Positions 46,867-57,542 of a stretch of DNA of 64,000 nt are shown piece after piece. Made by a program: the position numbers and the translations under genes. The notes under the pieces are model-generated. The model had not been told where the DNA came from, ran no database searches, and was given only the letters and a program-made list of their open reading frames with translations. This DNA comes from Eutreptiella sp. 'Long Island Sound 2002' (Eukaryota > Euglenozoa > Euglenophyceae > Eutreptiales > Eutreptiaceae), in assembly GCA_964036045.1 (NCBI GenBank), contig OZ038384.1:60237355-60301354 (forward strand), read 5' to 3'. The first letter of the stretch is position 1. Each line of letters starts with the position of its first letter.

Positions 46867-47447
46867 GGGCGGCCGAGGGACAGGAAAGAACCAATACCCC
46901 ATGGGTCGGACGCACTGGGGCGACCCAGCCGACCCACCGGGCCAGTGGCAGGAGCGGTACTCCAAGGCCACTGGTCCGAGCCCGGCCAGGCTGCATCGGG
47001 GACCATGGCAAACGTCACCCGGAGCCATGGAAGCAACCGGTGACAGGCGAGCTGGTACACAGTCCAGGAGGGGGTCAGCTGCCAAGCAGAGGGGCCCCGC
47101 AACTCAAGCCACAAGGGTGAGGCGGTCGTACCGTAGACAAGCGGGAGAAATACCCCTTGTGGTGAGAGATACTCCACACGGCTGGGCAGCCCCCCAGAGC
47201 TGCCGCCCAAAGGAGGGGGCATGTGGCCCTACCCATGGACACATGTGGGGACACCCTCCCACCTCGGACACATGGCCGGGTGGCCGCGACAATGCCTTCC
47301 CAAGCACATGCGGGAGCGGCTCAAGAGGCACCTGACATAGGGCAGTGGGAGGGACAGGACGTCCCCTTGGTAAGACCTTCTTCCTGCAATGTCAAAGGAG
47401 GCATCCCGAGCTCCCGAAGATACCTACCTACCTACCTCAGGATGAAA

Positions 47448-49957
47448 TCTTTTACATGTTTCAGAAAAACTGATTGGAACACTGCCCCAAGGGCTCACTC
47501 TCATCAACAGTGCCATCTTGAGATGTGCACTCTATGTTTGTTGGGTCCCATAGGTGCTGAGGTGGCATGGCTTGTGGCGCTGAGGTCACTGCCATGTCAT
47601 ATGAAATAATCCTACTTAGCTAGGCTGACTTGGTATTGAACCCAGGACCTCTCAAAAAGAGGTGCCCCAGCCCCCTAGGGTGCATACCACTAGGATAGCT
47701 AAGAATTCATGAGAAAACATAGATAAATTCATAGGCTCTGCCTTCAGTATATCAGTGCCTCAGTCACCCAGGAAGAGATGTTTTAGTGCCTATAGCTTGG
47801 GGTTTAAGGGGTCCACACAACATCCTGATTTAGTGTTTGGTTCCATAGGTCAAAATGTGCTCTCAACCGTTTCCGTTGGGCCAATACTAAGATAAAAATG
47901 CAAGAGTGCTTAGTGCACCTCTAATGCAACGAAAGTATACTCTAAAACATTGGAAAAGAATTTTTTTTTACTCCCCCCTTGTGCTGTGGTGGCCACCACT
48001 GTCGCATTTTCAGGAAAAAGGGATTTTTTCTTGGCCTTTCCTGGGGTTCCACACCTACTTTAAAATACCTATAGCTTCCCTAACACTGGAAGAGAGCGCT
48101 CTACCATCGCCAGCGACTCTTGCTGCTATGTTGATGACAATCTCCAACAGACACCTCAGCGCTCTTGGCGCTGCAGGGGTTCCTGTGGCTTGGTGGGGTT
48201 AGAATAGGGCATGCCAAGACCATATGCATGTGCATACCTCTCTCGAAGCTGCAGCGTAACACAACCCAGCGCCAGACTCTCATAGGACGCTCGACCCAAG
48301 TCTCATGGAACCTGATGGAGATACCTGTCCTGGTACTGGGGCGAGGGTGCGCTGATTTAATTAGAATTGCCCCTTGGAGGGGTGTTGATTCTGGTTCAGT
48401 CTCCTGCTGCTGCTTTTGGACCCAAACAGCGGTCTACTCAGCGAGGCTTTGCGAGGATGCCTGTACAACAGAAGAAAGGGAGGATGAGGGACGAATCCAC
48501 GCAAACGCGAAGCGACAAAACCTAAATCCGTCAAATGACGGCCTAGAATTTTTCTGAAGGCACACACCTGGACAGAATCCAATTGTGCATCAGATGCACA
48601 TTTTTATAAAATTTGTAGTCATCTCTTGATTTTTTAAATCAAGAAATTCTTACGCAGCAAAAGGCGGCGCGCAGGAGCGGCTCCTAGCGAAGCGCCGGAA
48701 AATAAAGATTTAATAAGATTCTAAACGTATGTTACGTATAATGACAAAAATGACGAGACATACATTAATAAGTAAACATTAAGACTCCACCCACACTGAC
48801 AGTAAGAATCAAAACTCCAAGAATTCAAAAACCCACGAAACGACTTCAATGTATCAGGTATGAACCACAGGTGTGCTCGTCTCGTATGCAGCATGCACAT
48901 TGCTCGTCTCCAGTCTCCGTGAACGTGCCTTGTAGCAGCGCTAACAAACGATAGAGGGATAGATTAGAAAGATTGCAGATGATTAGAGGTAAGTCCAGGG
49001 TGATTAAACATACACACTTATGCATAGCGTCGTTTCTCGCTTGTGTCTCGCTTTTCCCCCGCCTTGCTTCACTCTCGAGCGGTGAGTAAGGTAGGTAAGC
49101 CCAGGTGGGGCTACCCCCTGGTGGAGTTCGTGATTGTGGGTAAGATTAGGAAGATAAACAGTGGTCGACACAGATTGACGGTAAGCTCGTGCATGCTCGT
49201 GCATTCACACACGCATTAAAGGGTAGGCCACGCGAAATGCGCACAGTAAACCTTGTTTAGGTTACTGAGGGGCTCCACCCCACGTTCTACAAAAGAACAG
49301 GTGGAGCTTCTTAAGCTTGCTTGCTTGATAGGGGGTTTGTGGACAGCGTATTATAGGGCCATCTGAGAAGCGTATAATACGTGCCGATGGTCTTGATTCT
49401 ACCCATGCGGACGCTCCTGCATCCGCCTTTGTTCTCCAGGTGGGAAGGTCAGGGTGAACTGCTGCAGTCCGAAGCCGTGCTAAAATATGCTGCGCTGTTC
49501 ACACACAAACAACAAGCTGCGGCCCAGCCAGGAGTGGCAAGCGCAGCCCGACACCCTTAACATCCACGCTGTGCACGCAACAAGAGCACCCCTTCCCTCC
49601 AAGCCCTGGCAGGGAAACGTGTTGTGGCGTCCCTGTTAGGGCACAAAAGCTTAGTAGCTCTGTTTTTTCTTGTAATCTCACAGGTGAGCCGCTAGGGCTC
49701 TTGTCTTCATCTTCAACGCCACCCAGTAGAGTGTGCCTGCAGGAGTGGTAGTCCTGAGTGGGGGCTTGAGCCAGTTGCAGAGGTGCTCGCCCACCAGGAT
49801 GGTGCCATCGTAGGGTATGTAGGACCTGTAGTGCGTGTGTCACTGTCCCACCCTTTTCCTGCAATTTTAGCGGGGTTGGTGGGCAGTGGCAGTGGTTAGG
49901 CTAGATTTTGGCCATCGTACCAATAAGGCGTTTTCAAGCCTTCTTAGCTTTTGGCCA
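47448..49957 (-). repeat. Gyp-2 3' LTR, proximal fragment
   Basis: Continues 32,513 after LINE-B. It matches the reverse of 1-1,446 along its middle and 57,806-58,337 at its start. The 5' end is put at 49,957 because the minus strand there reads TGGCCAAAAGC directly after a purine tract. No coding region; the frame at 49,499-49,864 (minus) has no recognisable domain. Confidence 0.65.
47616..47702 (-). other. tRNA-like module in the Gyp-2 3' LTR
   Basis: Same module as 1,287-1,373, with GGTTCAATACC changed by one base here (reverse TGGTATTGAACC). Confidence 0.4.
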
Positions 49958-49968
49958 CCCCTCCCTGT
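49958..49968 (-). other. Probable Gyp-2 polypurine tract
   Basis: Minus strand ACAGGGAGGGG directly precedes TGGCC. It lies 255 bp downstream of the end of pol. Confidence 0.55.
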
Positions 49969-50223
49969 AGTAGACAGATAGGTAGTGAAAACAATACCTG
50001 GATTAGTACGCTGGGTATTCCCCCAAGGCTTTGCGCCAGCACAGAAATTGGGCGCTTAGGGGAGGGGAGACCCTGGGCGTACCCCGTGGCATCCGTAAGA
50101 AAACCCTCCAGGTTTAGCAAGCGGGCAGACTTGGGTGTAATTAGGACACTACTTCTGCGGCCTGCTCTCAGGACCTTAGGAATAGCACACTCACACATGC
50201 GCTTAGGCAGGTAAGGGTAAGGT

Positions 50224-52179
50224 TCAATCCCTAGCTTCAGTCTTGGAGGCAAGCGTCTCAGCGAGCCTCAGCAACTCACCAAGGTTGTTCTGGGACAAGT
50301 AGTCAACCAGAACTGCGTTTAGGCGTCCCTCAGGTAGAACAAACGCAGAGAAGGGCTCCCAGGTGGCCTCTTCGACTCCAAACTCTTCCCAGAGGGTGAG
50401 GAAGCGCCAACCTTGGCGATAGCGTTGGCGTAGGACAGACTTCACCAGGTAGAAGCCCTCCTTAGCCGTCTCCTCGGCGTTCATGTCGGGGAGTTCCCCT
50501 TCAACTTCCATAGGGCTGGCAGCCCCTTGTAGGTCTAGGGCGGCAATTTCCTCGTCGCTCAGCCCCCACTCTTCCCCACAGATGTCTTCAGGATCATAGT
50601 AGCGCTTCAGATATTGAGCAGCGCACACCAGGGTCCCCCCTAGACGGGGAGAACAGTGCACGGTTATACGGTGTCCATCCACAGGTAGAATCTTGTAGGG
50701 ACCGAAGTATGGGTCATCGCTGGTAGAGCGTGGCCAGGCGGGTAGTCGGCTGTGGTGCACCAGCACCAAGTCCCCCTCTTGGTAGGTGGCTGGTACTCGG
50801 TGCTTGTTCTTCTTGTTCCACTGACGCTCCCTCACTCTCTGGAGCATAGCCTTGGCCTTGTCCATCTTCGCTTGTTGCTCTTGGACCCATTCACCCCCGG
50901 AAGAATGGGTGTCTTCTGGGTAGGGAGCATGTAGGAACCACGCCGGGCGCCCTAGGAATAGCTCATGGGGCGAGTAGCCAGTCGCCGAACTCTCTGGGGA
51001 GTTCATCATCAAGCATATGACGGGGAGTAGTCTCACCGGGTCTCTGGTGCGTTCAGTTTTGCACCATATCCTTACATTCTCTTTGAGGACACGAATCTGT
51101 CGCTCACACAGGGGGTTGCTCGTGTAAGAGTAGGGGATCCCTGTAGACACCTGGACATTGAGGGATCTCAGGACCCTTTTGTACCAGCCGGTATCTGAGC
51201 GTACTCGTACGTCCTCATCGGAGTTGATCCCTTTGGGCGCCCCATAGAAACAAAACCACTCCTCCAGGAGTATCTTGATAGTCTCCTCCCCGGTAATGTG
51301 CTTGGTACATGGAAACACCCTGGTAAACCTGGTCAACCCACAGGTTACCACGAGGGCGAAGTCATAGCCCCCGAACTTCGGCATCTCCGTGTAGTCCACG
51401 TAGAGAACACTGTTAGCACAGTGAGGGATGGGCAGGGTCGAGTAGAGACCTCTGTCCCTTATATCCCCCGGTTCGCAGGACCTAAACGGGCACTTGTCCA
51501 CGATAGGCTGGAGGGTCTTCCGCAGTTGGTCATCAGTCCACGTAGTGTGGAACCACTGCTTGAATAGCCTCAGGGTACGGTCTGCACCCACATGACTTCT
51601 GGACTCATGGGTCCCTTTCAGCAGCGCTGGGACTCTGTCACTGGGTACCACTATGCGGTCCTCGTGCCAGAGGTGGCTCTTGTCCCTCTTCCACTGATCT
51701 TGGTTGACCTGGAGGGGTTCAAGGCGTTTCTCCAGGCGCTTGTAGATATCACGGAACTCCTTGACGTACTCGGATTGTTGGAGTCCATCCAGGGGGCGTA
51801 TCATAGTGATGTTCAGGTCCAAGTGCACGTCCATACGGGTGAGCGCCTCCTTAGCCAGCGCTTCAGACCGGGCACCAATCAGGGTGTCGAAGTTGTTGCG
51901 GCTGATGTAGTCTGCACACTCGTTCTTCACTCCCTGGATATGGTGTACCGTCAGCCGTAGTTGGCTGAGGTAAGTCCACCAACGCCGTAGCTTGGCCTTC
52001 TCAGGTGGGGGACCCTTCTGGAAAGTGCGGACCGGCTCTTGGTCGCAAAGACAGACCACAGGGTTATTCTCGAACAGTCGTGCTTGTGAGGATAGCACCA
52101 GCATACCCGCGAGCAACTCCTGCTCATAGGTGGAGTAGTTCCCCCCGGCCTGGTTCCATTTCCAGTTCCAGTGGCCCAA
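50224..52179 (-). pseudogene. Gyp-2 RNase H end, integrase and chromodomain
   Basis: 651 codons. The RNase H remainder has STYEQELLAGM (Glu) and VCLCDQEPVRTF (Asp). Integrase: a zinc-binding part with SRSHVGADRTL and CPFRSCEPGD; core Asp in VLYVDYTEMP, a second Asp in INSDEDVRV and Glu in NPLCERQIRVLKEN. The GPY/F-like module is PYFGPYKILPVDGHRITV. The C-terminus is a chromodomain: FYLVKSVLRQRYRQGWRFL and EEATWEPFSAFV. The layout is that of a chromovirus. It is entered from the upstream frame only by a frameshift near 52,190, so it is separated from RT in the present copy. Confidence 0.85.
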
Positions 52180-52184
52180 AGGTA

Positions 52185-52997
52185 CTAGGAACCGATGTCG
52201 TCAGGGTAGCTGTGCTTGAGAGTTCGATCTCGGTTGAGACCTTCAGTTCCCCATTGGGAAATAGCCGAGTCGAACTCCTCCTTCTCTAGTGCTTGCCATT
52301 GGAACAACGTTCCACCACCGCCCACATTGCTGGCGTCGGTCACAAGGATAATGTCCCCTTGTGCCCTAGGCACGCCCAAGCACTTAGCGTTGGCCACCTT
52401 GTCTTTGAGCTCGTCAAACGCTTGTTGCTCTTGTGGGCCCCAGCGCCAAGTAGTACTCTTCCTGATCAGGTCCGTCAGAATGGCGCTGGTGTAGGTGAAG
52501 GTTTCAATATGGCGGCGATAGAAGTTGCGCGCCCCAATGAAACTGCGTACATCATGAAGTCCTTTCTTCGGGTCTTCGTGTTGTACCTTAGCGTCCATCA
52601 GGGGTTTGGCTTTAGAGGCCGCTGGGGTCCACCAGCCATAGCCAACGGCAAACCCCAGGTACTGCATGGTCTCCTGCATGAACTCACACTTCTCCAGCTT
52701 GAGTTGTGTGTGGTTCTCTTGGCAGACCGCAAAGAACTCACCCAAGAGGATTAGGTGATCCTCCTGGGTATTGGTCCCGAGGCATACATCGTCGATGTGT
52801 GCTTCCATCTGGCCCCCACGGGATATGAGTCCCTGCACCTTACGTCTTCTGCGTAGGATTGACAAGATCTTGTTCATCAGCTCTTGGAATGAAGCGGGTG
52901 CGTTGGCCACGCCAAACGTCATGACCTTCCACTTGAACACCGTCCCCTGAGGGGTGATGAAGGCTAGTAGCTCCCGAGCGTTTGGCGTCAGGTCCAC
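52185..52997 (-). pseudogene. Gyp-2 reverse transcriptase C-terminal part and RNase H start
   Basis: Begins just after a TAG in the first catalytic motif: upstream DNA reads SGFW-stop-VDLTPNA, where Gln is expected. It contains FGVANAPASFQELMNKIL, the catalytic box HIDDVCLGTN (His in place of the usual Tyr or Phe), a thumb with YGWWTPAA and RSFIGARNFYRRHI, then RNase H with ILVTDASNVGGGG. Together with 53,039-53,581 this is one RT broken by a one-base shift and a nonsense change. Confidence 0.85.
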
Positions 52998-53038
52998 CTA
53001 CCAGAATCCGCTCCTCTTGTCCATCTTGGTCTTGTAGC

Positions 53039-53581
53039 TCAGGAGGCTATCTTCTCAAGGGTAGACTCCATATTAGGAATGGAACCTGAGTGGTTCAGCG
53101 TCTTCTTGTTCAGCTCTCCGTAGTCCACTACCAGCCGTTTGGCTCTAGACCCAGGTTTAGCCACCGGGAAACAGGGGCTGCAGTGTTGGGGGGAGTCCCC
53201 GTCCTTGTACTCCAGGACTAGGCCAGCGTCGATATATTCTTGTATCTGTCGCTCAATCTCGTCGGACTGCTCTTTAGGAGCCGGATAGGGTCTCCTCCGG
53301 ATCTTGTGACCCACGAACTCGGGTTTCAGCTTGTGGTCCATCTGTACCAGCTCGTCACATGAGGCTGGGGTTGGTAGTTTCCCGAACACCTCCAGATGGG
53401 TCCTTATAAGCGTCTGCACCCGCGGGTCCAATAGTTTGATCTTGTCCTCCATGTCCTCGTCAGAGTGTAAGTTGCTTGCCCCCTGAGTAATAGACGTCGG
53501 GAGGTGATCCTCCACGGACTCCTTGCCCTTGGTAGTATCCTTCAACCCTTGGTAGGCATAATGTAGGTCTCGTTCAACCAT
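53039..53581 (-). pseudogene. Gyp-2 reverse transcriptase N-terminal part
   Basis: Contains KLKPEFVGHKIRRRPYPAP, IQEYIDAGLVLEYKDG, CFPVAKPGSRAKRLVVDYGELNKKT and IPNMESTLEKIAS, the fingers region of a Ty3/Gypsy RT. The frame ends at TGA. Shifted by one base it continues LSYKTKMDKRSGFW into the next piece. Confidence 0.85.
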
Positions 53582-53858
53582 CTCCGGTGGACGATGGCAA
53601 CATAGGCACGCTCAAGGGGGTTCAGATACACATTCCTCCGAGAGGTTGTCCTCATCTGGGGTCCTCACATGGGTACCCCACACGCTCTTCATGAGCTTAA
53701 GATCTACCTCCCTTTGCCAGGTGGTGATCTTCTGTTCGAGGTCCTCCTTCAATTGGGATAGATGTCACATACGTCCTTGCTTCAGTGGCCATGAGCTGCG
53801 GGTAGGCTTAGCGTAGCATAGCTTTTTCACCACCAACCTCCTCTTGGAGTCCACATAC

Positions 53859-54450
53859 TCACTTAGCCTGGATCAAGGTTCCAGCTCTTTGTCCACTGGG
53901 TCCATCAGGAACAGGTACATGACAGGGAGAGTTTGGGGCGTTAGTGTTAGTCACGACGTATTCATCTCCTCCGGGTATAGTCTGAATAGTATCTTGTGGT
54001 CGTAGTCGATCATTCAAGTCACCCAAGGCGAGTCCATCGCTTTCTCGTTGTATAGCCTGGACCAGAGTCGAGTCCAGGTCCTCCCAGGGGACAGAGGTAA
54101 GGCCTCGGTCCACCACGCTGAGCATACTTCCCCATCCGGGTTTCCCGATAGGTGTCTTACCCCCCACAGGCACGTAGATGGCCTCATCAGGTAACCGAAC
54201 AGAGCTGATAGTCAGCCTGTCCAGGAGGGTTCGCCAGTACTCGTTGCCCCCATGGGCTCCCCAATCGGCAGAACACAGGACCATACCGGAACGTTCCAAG
54301 GCCACCTTGGTCAAGACCTTCTCCAGTTCACTGAACCTGGGGTTCCCGTAGGCCATCCTGAAAGAGGGCAAGTAAAATTTGTAGCTGCAGTTCTTCCCTT
54401 GCTGCAGTAAAGGTCCAGGACATGTTGCTTGTCGCTGGCGAACAACTCCA
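53859..54450 (-). pseudogene. Gyp-2 methyltransferase-like domain
   Basis: Starts in the protease frame (VELFASDKQHVLDLYCSKG, near 54,450) and passes by a shift near 54,390 into the frame open at 54,371-53,859. There it reads MAYGNPRFSELEKVLTKVAL, MVLCSADWGAHGG, EYWRTLLDRLTI and AIYVPVGGK. It is homologous to the Gyp-3 domain, but the catalytic-type NPPF has become NPRF. It lies between protease and RT, as in Gyp-1 and Gyp-3. Partial loss of the motif suggests the domain is kept for structure, or that this copy is simply dead. Confidence 0.55.
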
Positions 54451-54997
54451 CACTCAGGTCTTCTCTAGAGTAACCCAACTCCTTCAGGCCTTGGTCTAGG
54501 ACTTCCCTCAATAGTTGATAGTCCTCAGTTTTGGAGGCCGCCATCATGTTCGAGAGCTCCTCCTTCGATACCCTCAGGTAGCTCGAGGTGCGCTCAGACT
54601 GCTCCAGTGGCAGGGACTCTCTGCACTTGCCGTGGTCCACGTAGAGGAGGTAGGGCGCTTGCAGGGTCAGGGATTGTATCTGGGAGTGCTGCACGAAGAA
54701 GTCAGTCCCCAATACAAAGTCGAAGGCCTCAGTGTCCATCACATAGAACCAATGGGCGATAGTTCGGGAGCCCATAGGTACCTCCACTTCACAGACCCCG
54801 CAGCTGTGCACCACATGTCCATCCCCCATTCGTATAGCCGTGGTGGTCATGGTGTTCTTCAGGCTCCCACAAGGTAACATTTTCTTGGCCACTATAGATA
54901 TGGTGGCTCCAGTATCCATTACCCCCAGGTATTCACGTCCCCCTAGTCGGATACGTACCCAGAACACCAGGTCCAGGGCCCCACCGGGGTGTCCTCG
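54451..54997 (-). pseudogene. Gyp-2 aspartic protease
   Basis: Opens after the TGA at 54,998-55,000. The active site is LGVMDTGATISIV; later VLGTDFFVQHSQ is the second conserved strand. Read in the same frame as Gag. The spacer after the protease (RESLPLEQ, ASKTEDYQLLREVL) leads to the methyltransferase-like domain. Only a GTG near the start (54,967) is available, so expression as a Gag extension is likely (inference). Confidence 0.75.
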
Positions 54998-55000
54998 TCA

Positions 55001-56563
55001 GAACTCCGCGGGACAGGTCACCTCGAACCCCTTGTTCCGCAATTTGCGGGCCATCCTCATGAAACGGCTTCCCTTCTTAGCTTTGCCGTCATCACCACCT
55101 TCATGCTCACGCTTGGCTCCTTGTTCTCGCTGGGCCTGCGTTTGTGAGCGCGTGGTAGGACCAGACTGCCCTCCAGAGGGCTCGGAGTTCCCCCCTGGAT
55201 TAGGGTTGGGGTTGCCTCCGTTCTTGTCCGGATTCTTGTTGTCCTTGTCTGGCTGGCGGATAGCACCTGCTCCTCGTCCACCTTGACTCTTGTCTTGCCC
55301 TTTTCAACGTCCTTTCGACTTGCCCTTACCCGGGTCGTTGCAGTTGCCCTTGCCACCGCCCTTGCCAGAGCCTTTGCCAGGATCCTCGCCCTTCAGCTTC
55401 GCCGACAGGCGCTGCTTGTGGTAGCACTCATCCTCGTAGTGCTTCCTCTTCCCACAGAAGGCACAGGTGATAGTACACCTGTAGTGATCCGGCATTCTCG
55501 CTTTGGCGCCGGTGTTGGTCTCCTGCTTCTTCCCTTGGACTACAAAGCAGTCTGGCTTCTTGCAGTCAGGGGCGTGCTGCAGGTGGCCCTGCTCATCTCT
55601 GGCATCACACCAGAAGAGCTCCTTGACATTTTCCATGATACGGGCGTGTTGGGGGGTAGTCCCCTGTCCAGGTCGAGGTCCTTGGTACCCTTTGCCATGG
55701 CCTCCAGAGCCCCCCCCTCCAGGACGGTAGGCGTTCAGGTGCTGGTCGCTTTCTTTCTCCAGCGCCAGCTCCAGGAGTAGCACACATGAATCCTCGTGGT
55801 GGAGGGCTCTAGCCTTGCGCTCTGCCGTTGAACGGCACTCGTCACACAGCTTTAGAGGGAGCTTAGCCACCAACCACAGAAGCAGGTCGTCGCTGCTGTA
55901 GGAACCGGGCGTCAATCGTCCAGCCGAGTGATCCAAGTCAGCCAGTAGCTCATAGACCTTGCCAGGTTTGGGGTTGTTGGGCAGCACGGCCAGGTTCTGG
56001 ATCTCGGCCCTGATGGAGAGGTCGGTTTCATAGGTTGGGCACTGCCTCTCCAAGGCAACCAACACGTCGGCAAAGGTGGTGGACTTAGTCACGATCTGCT
56101 TGACCTGCTTCTCCAGGTACTTCGGCTTGCAACACTGCAGGAGCAGATCGCACTTGACCCGTCCACTAGGGTGGGTTTGGCCGGTGATTCGGAGGAACCG
56201 GCCAAAATTCTCAGCGAACTCGCTGAGATCCTTGCCTGTGAACTCAGGCAAGTTCACCACAATCTTGGAGGTGGCAATGGCCTTAGCCTCCTGAGACCTG
56301 CGTCCCTCAGGGCGCCCGGTCTTCCTTTTCTTCTTTTTCTTCCGCCAACTTGGGTTCTCGGGGTCCTCAGGGTCATCGTCAGAGGGGTCTCCGCCTAGGT
56401 CACTAGAGCCATGGGGCTCCACGTCAACCATTGCCCTCAGGGCTGTCAGCCCCAGCCGGTCCAGCTCGGCTCTCGTGGAATTCCCCACATGGCTGTAGGG
56501 TGGCTGGGCCGTCCTCGGTACGAAAGGGCTTCTCGGTATCACTGCAGGGGTCGGCATCGGTCA
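55001..56563 (-). pseudogene. Gyp-2 Gag, capsid, zinc knuckle and linker
   Basis: From the ATG at 56,557. Basic head KKKKKRKTGRPEGRR; capsid with LPEFTGKDLSEFAENFGRFL and KPKYLEKQVKQIV; zinc knuckle CAFCGKRKHYEDEC, the regular C-x2-C-x4-H-x4-C. A Gly/Lys tail reaches a TGA at 55,304-55,306. The frame stays open beyond it through a linker (MRMARKLRNKGFEVTCPAEF) to the TGA at 54,998-55,000. That linker is similar to the Gyp-3 one (KKRGLAWMAKSLMAARVDVK), so it is real coding sequence. Confidence 0.75.
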
Positions 56564-57445
56564 GCTCCTCAGGCTCCCCAGGGTGCTTGTCAACCCTGCC
56601 GCCAGGTGGTTAGCCTGTACTCGATGGGGTGAAACTCCCAAGATGGTAGGTGACGCTTGGGGCGGAATCAGGGGCTCTAGTTTAGCCCGAATATCTTGAG
56701 TGAGGTCGCCAACAATTTCAGAGGTGGCTCCTTCGAGAGCCTCTTTTATCTCCGACCGCATCAGGGACCTGTTGGAGGATCTTCCCGATCCTCTACTCCT
56801 GCTCCCGCATGACTCACGTCCTCTCCTCAGCCCACTCAGGGTTGCATACCCAGGAACATCCACATAGCTTCCTGTAGCGGGTAGAGGATGCTGATAGTCA
56901 GCCGCATACCATCGCGTCGCAGAACTGGAGGCCACCGGCCCACTGGTAGTAGTTGCCTCTGGAAACGCAGTGGTAGATGGGTCCACACCATAGGCAGGGT
57001 AGGTAGGCATACCAGTAAAGCCTGTGCCTTCAGCCATAGGCGGGGTGGTTATGGGTGTGGATGTTGTCGCGGCTTGGTCTTGAGTTGGGAGTGTGGTGGT
57101 TGTAGAAGAGGGTGATGCGTGGAGGCCAGAGGCGCTTGGTGTGCCCTCGAAGGTCGACTCACTCGTCGGGTTGTGCAAATGGTCTACTCCTTCGTCTGCC
57201 ATGCTTTGTTCAGCATCCTTCTCTCTCTTTCTCTTTCTCTTCACAGGGTTGGTGTCCACCTCCTCGACTGAGAGGGCCCGGAAGGCCGACTGAAGTCCCT
57301 CCAGCGAGTCATCAACCACGTCAACTGGCCCATGTAAGGGCACCGAAGGTACAGCGCTAGGTCCAGGTCCAGGTTCACCAGGTGCTGGCATTGCTGGTGC
57401 CTCAGGCACCGTCCTCACGTCGGTGTCCTCCTTCTTTGTGTCCAT
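56564..57445 (-). CDS. Gyp-2 Gag N-terminal part
   Basis: 294 codons from ATG 57,445, 86 bp after the primer-binding site. Pro/Thr/Ser-rich and acidic, with a nuclear-signal-like PVKRKRKREKD and a C-terminal helical part with EIKEALEGATSEIVGDLTQD. A TATATAAG sequence lies just before the ATG. It ends with TGA (56,561-56,563), two codons before the ATG of the capsid part in the same frame. Confidence 0.65.
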
Positions 57446-57530
57446 ATTTGCCCTTCTTGCTTATATATGACAGATCTCGGCGCACTGGATGTACGGCACC
57501 GGGTTGCTGCCGGTACGCAGAGACTGTCAG

Positions 57531-57542
57531 CCTCTGCTACCA
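57531..57542 (-). other. Gyp-2 primer-binding site
   Basis: TGGTAGCAGAGG on the minus strand, identical to Gyp-1 and Gyp-4, directly next to the LTR end. Confidence 0.85.

Larger units (their letters stand above)
32514..47435 (+). mobile_element. LINE-B: APE/RT/RNase H non-LTR element with a downstream ORF, 5' truncated
   Basis: Between two exact 12-bp target duplications lies about 11.2 kb of element, plus the nested LINE-A copy 3. It starts inside the endonuclease domain (5' truncation is typical of target-primed insertion) and ends in CCTACCTACCTAC. Order: endonuclease, reverse transcriptase, RNase H with a C-terminal zinc finger, then a zinc-finger/Pro-rich/Ulp1-like part and an ORF1-like domain, then about 1.4 kb of 3' untranslated sequence. 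From 32,547 to 38,919 the frame never changes, and it resumes correctly after LINE-A. RNase H with an APE endonuclease fits the I-like group of LINEs. Confidence 0.85.
46063..47435 (+). other. LINE-B 3' untranslated region with CCTA tail
   Basis: No frame is supported. It contains a T-run followed by A-runs, a 65-bp triple repeat, and a 500-bp end that resembles the reverse of S1 and S2. It ends CCTACCTACCTAC next to the right target duplication. Confidence 0.6.

Noticed and set aside
1-49030. Giant transposon with 1.4-kb terminal inverted repeats (1-1,446 against 47,545-49,030)
   Set aside because: The repeats are LTR copies: one copy is next to a primer-binding site and in direct orientation to the other Gyp-2 flank, and the inverted placement is due to a separate LTR.
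50752-50934. Plus-strand frames opposite Gyp-2 pol
   Set aside because: Shadows of the strongly supported minus-strand integrase reading.
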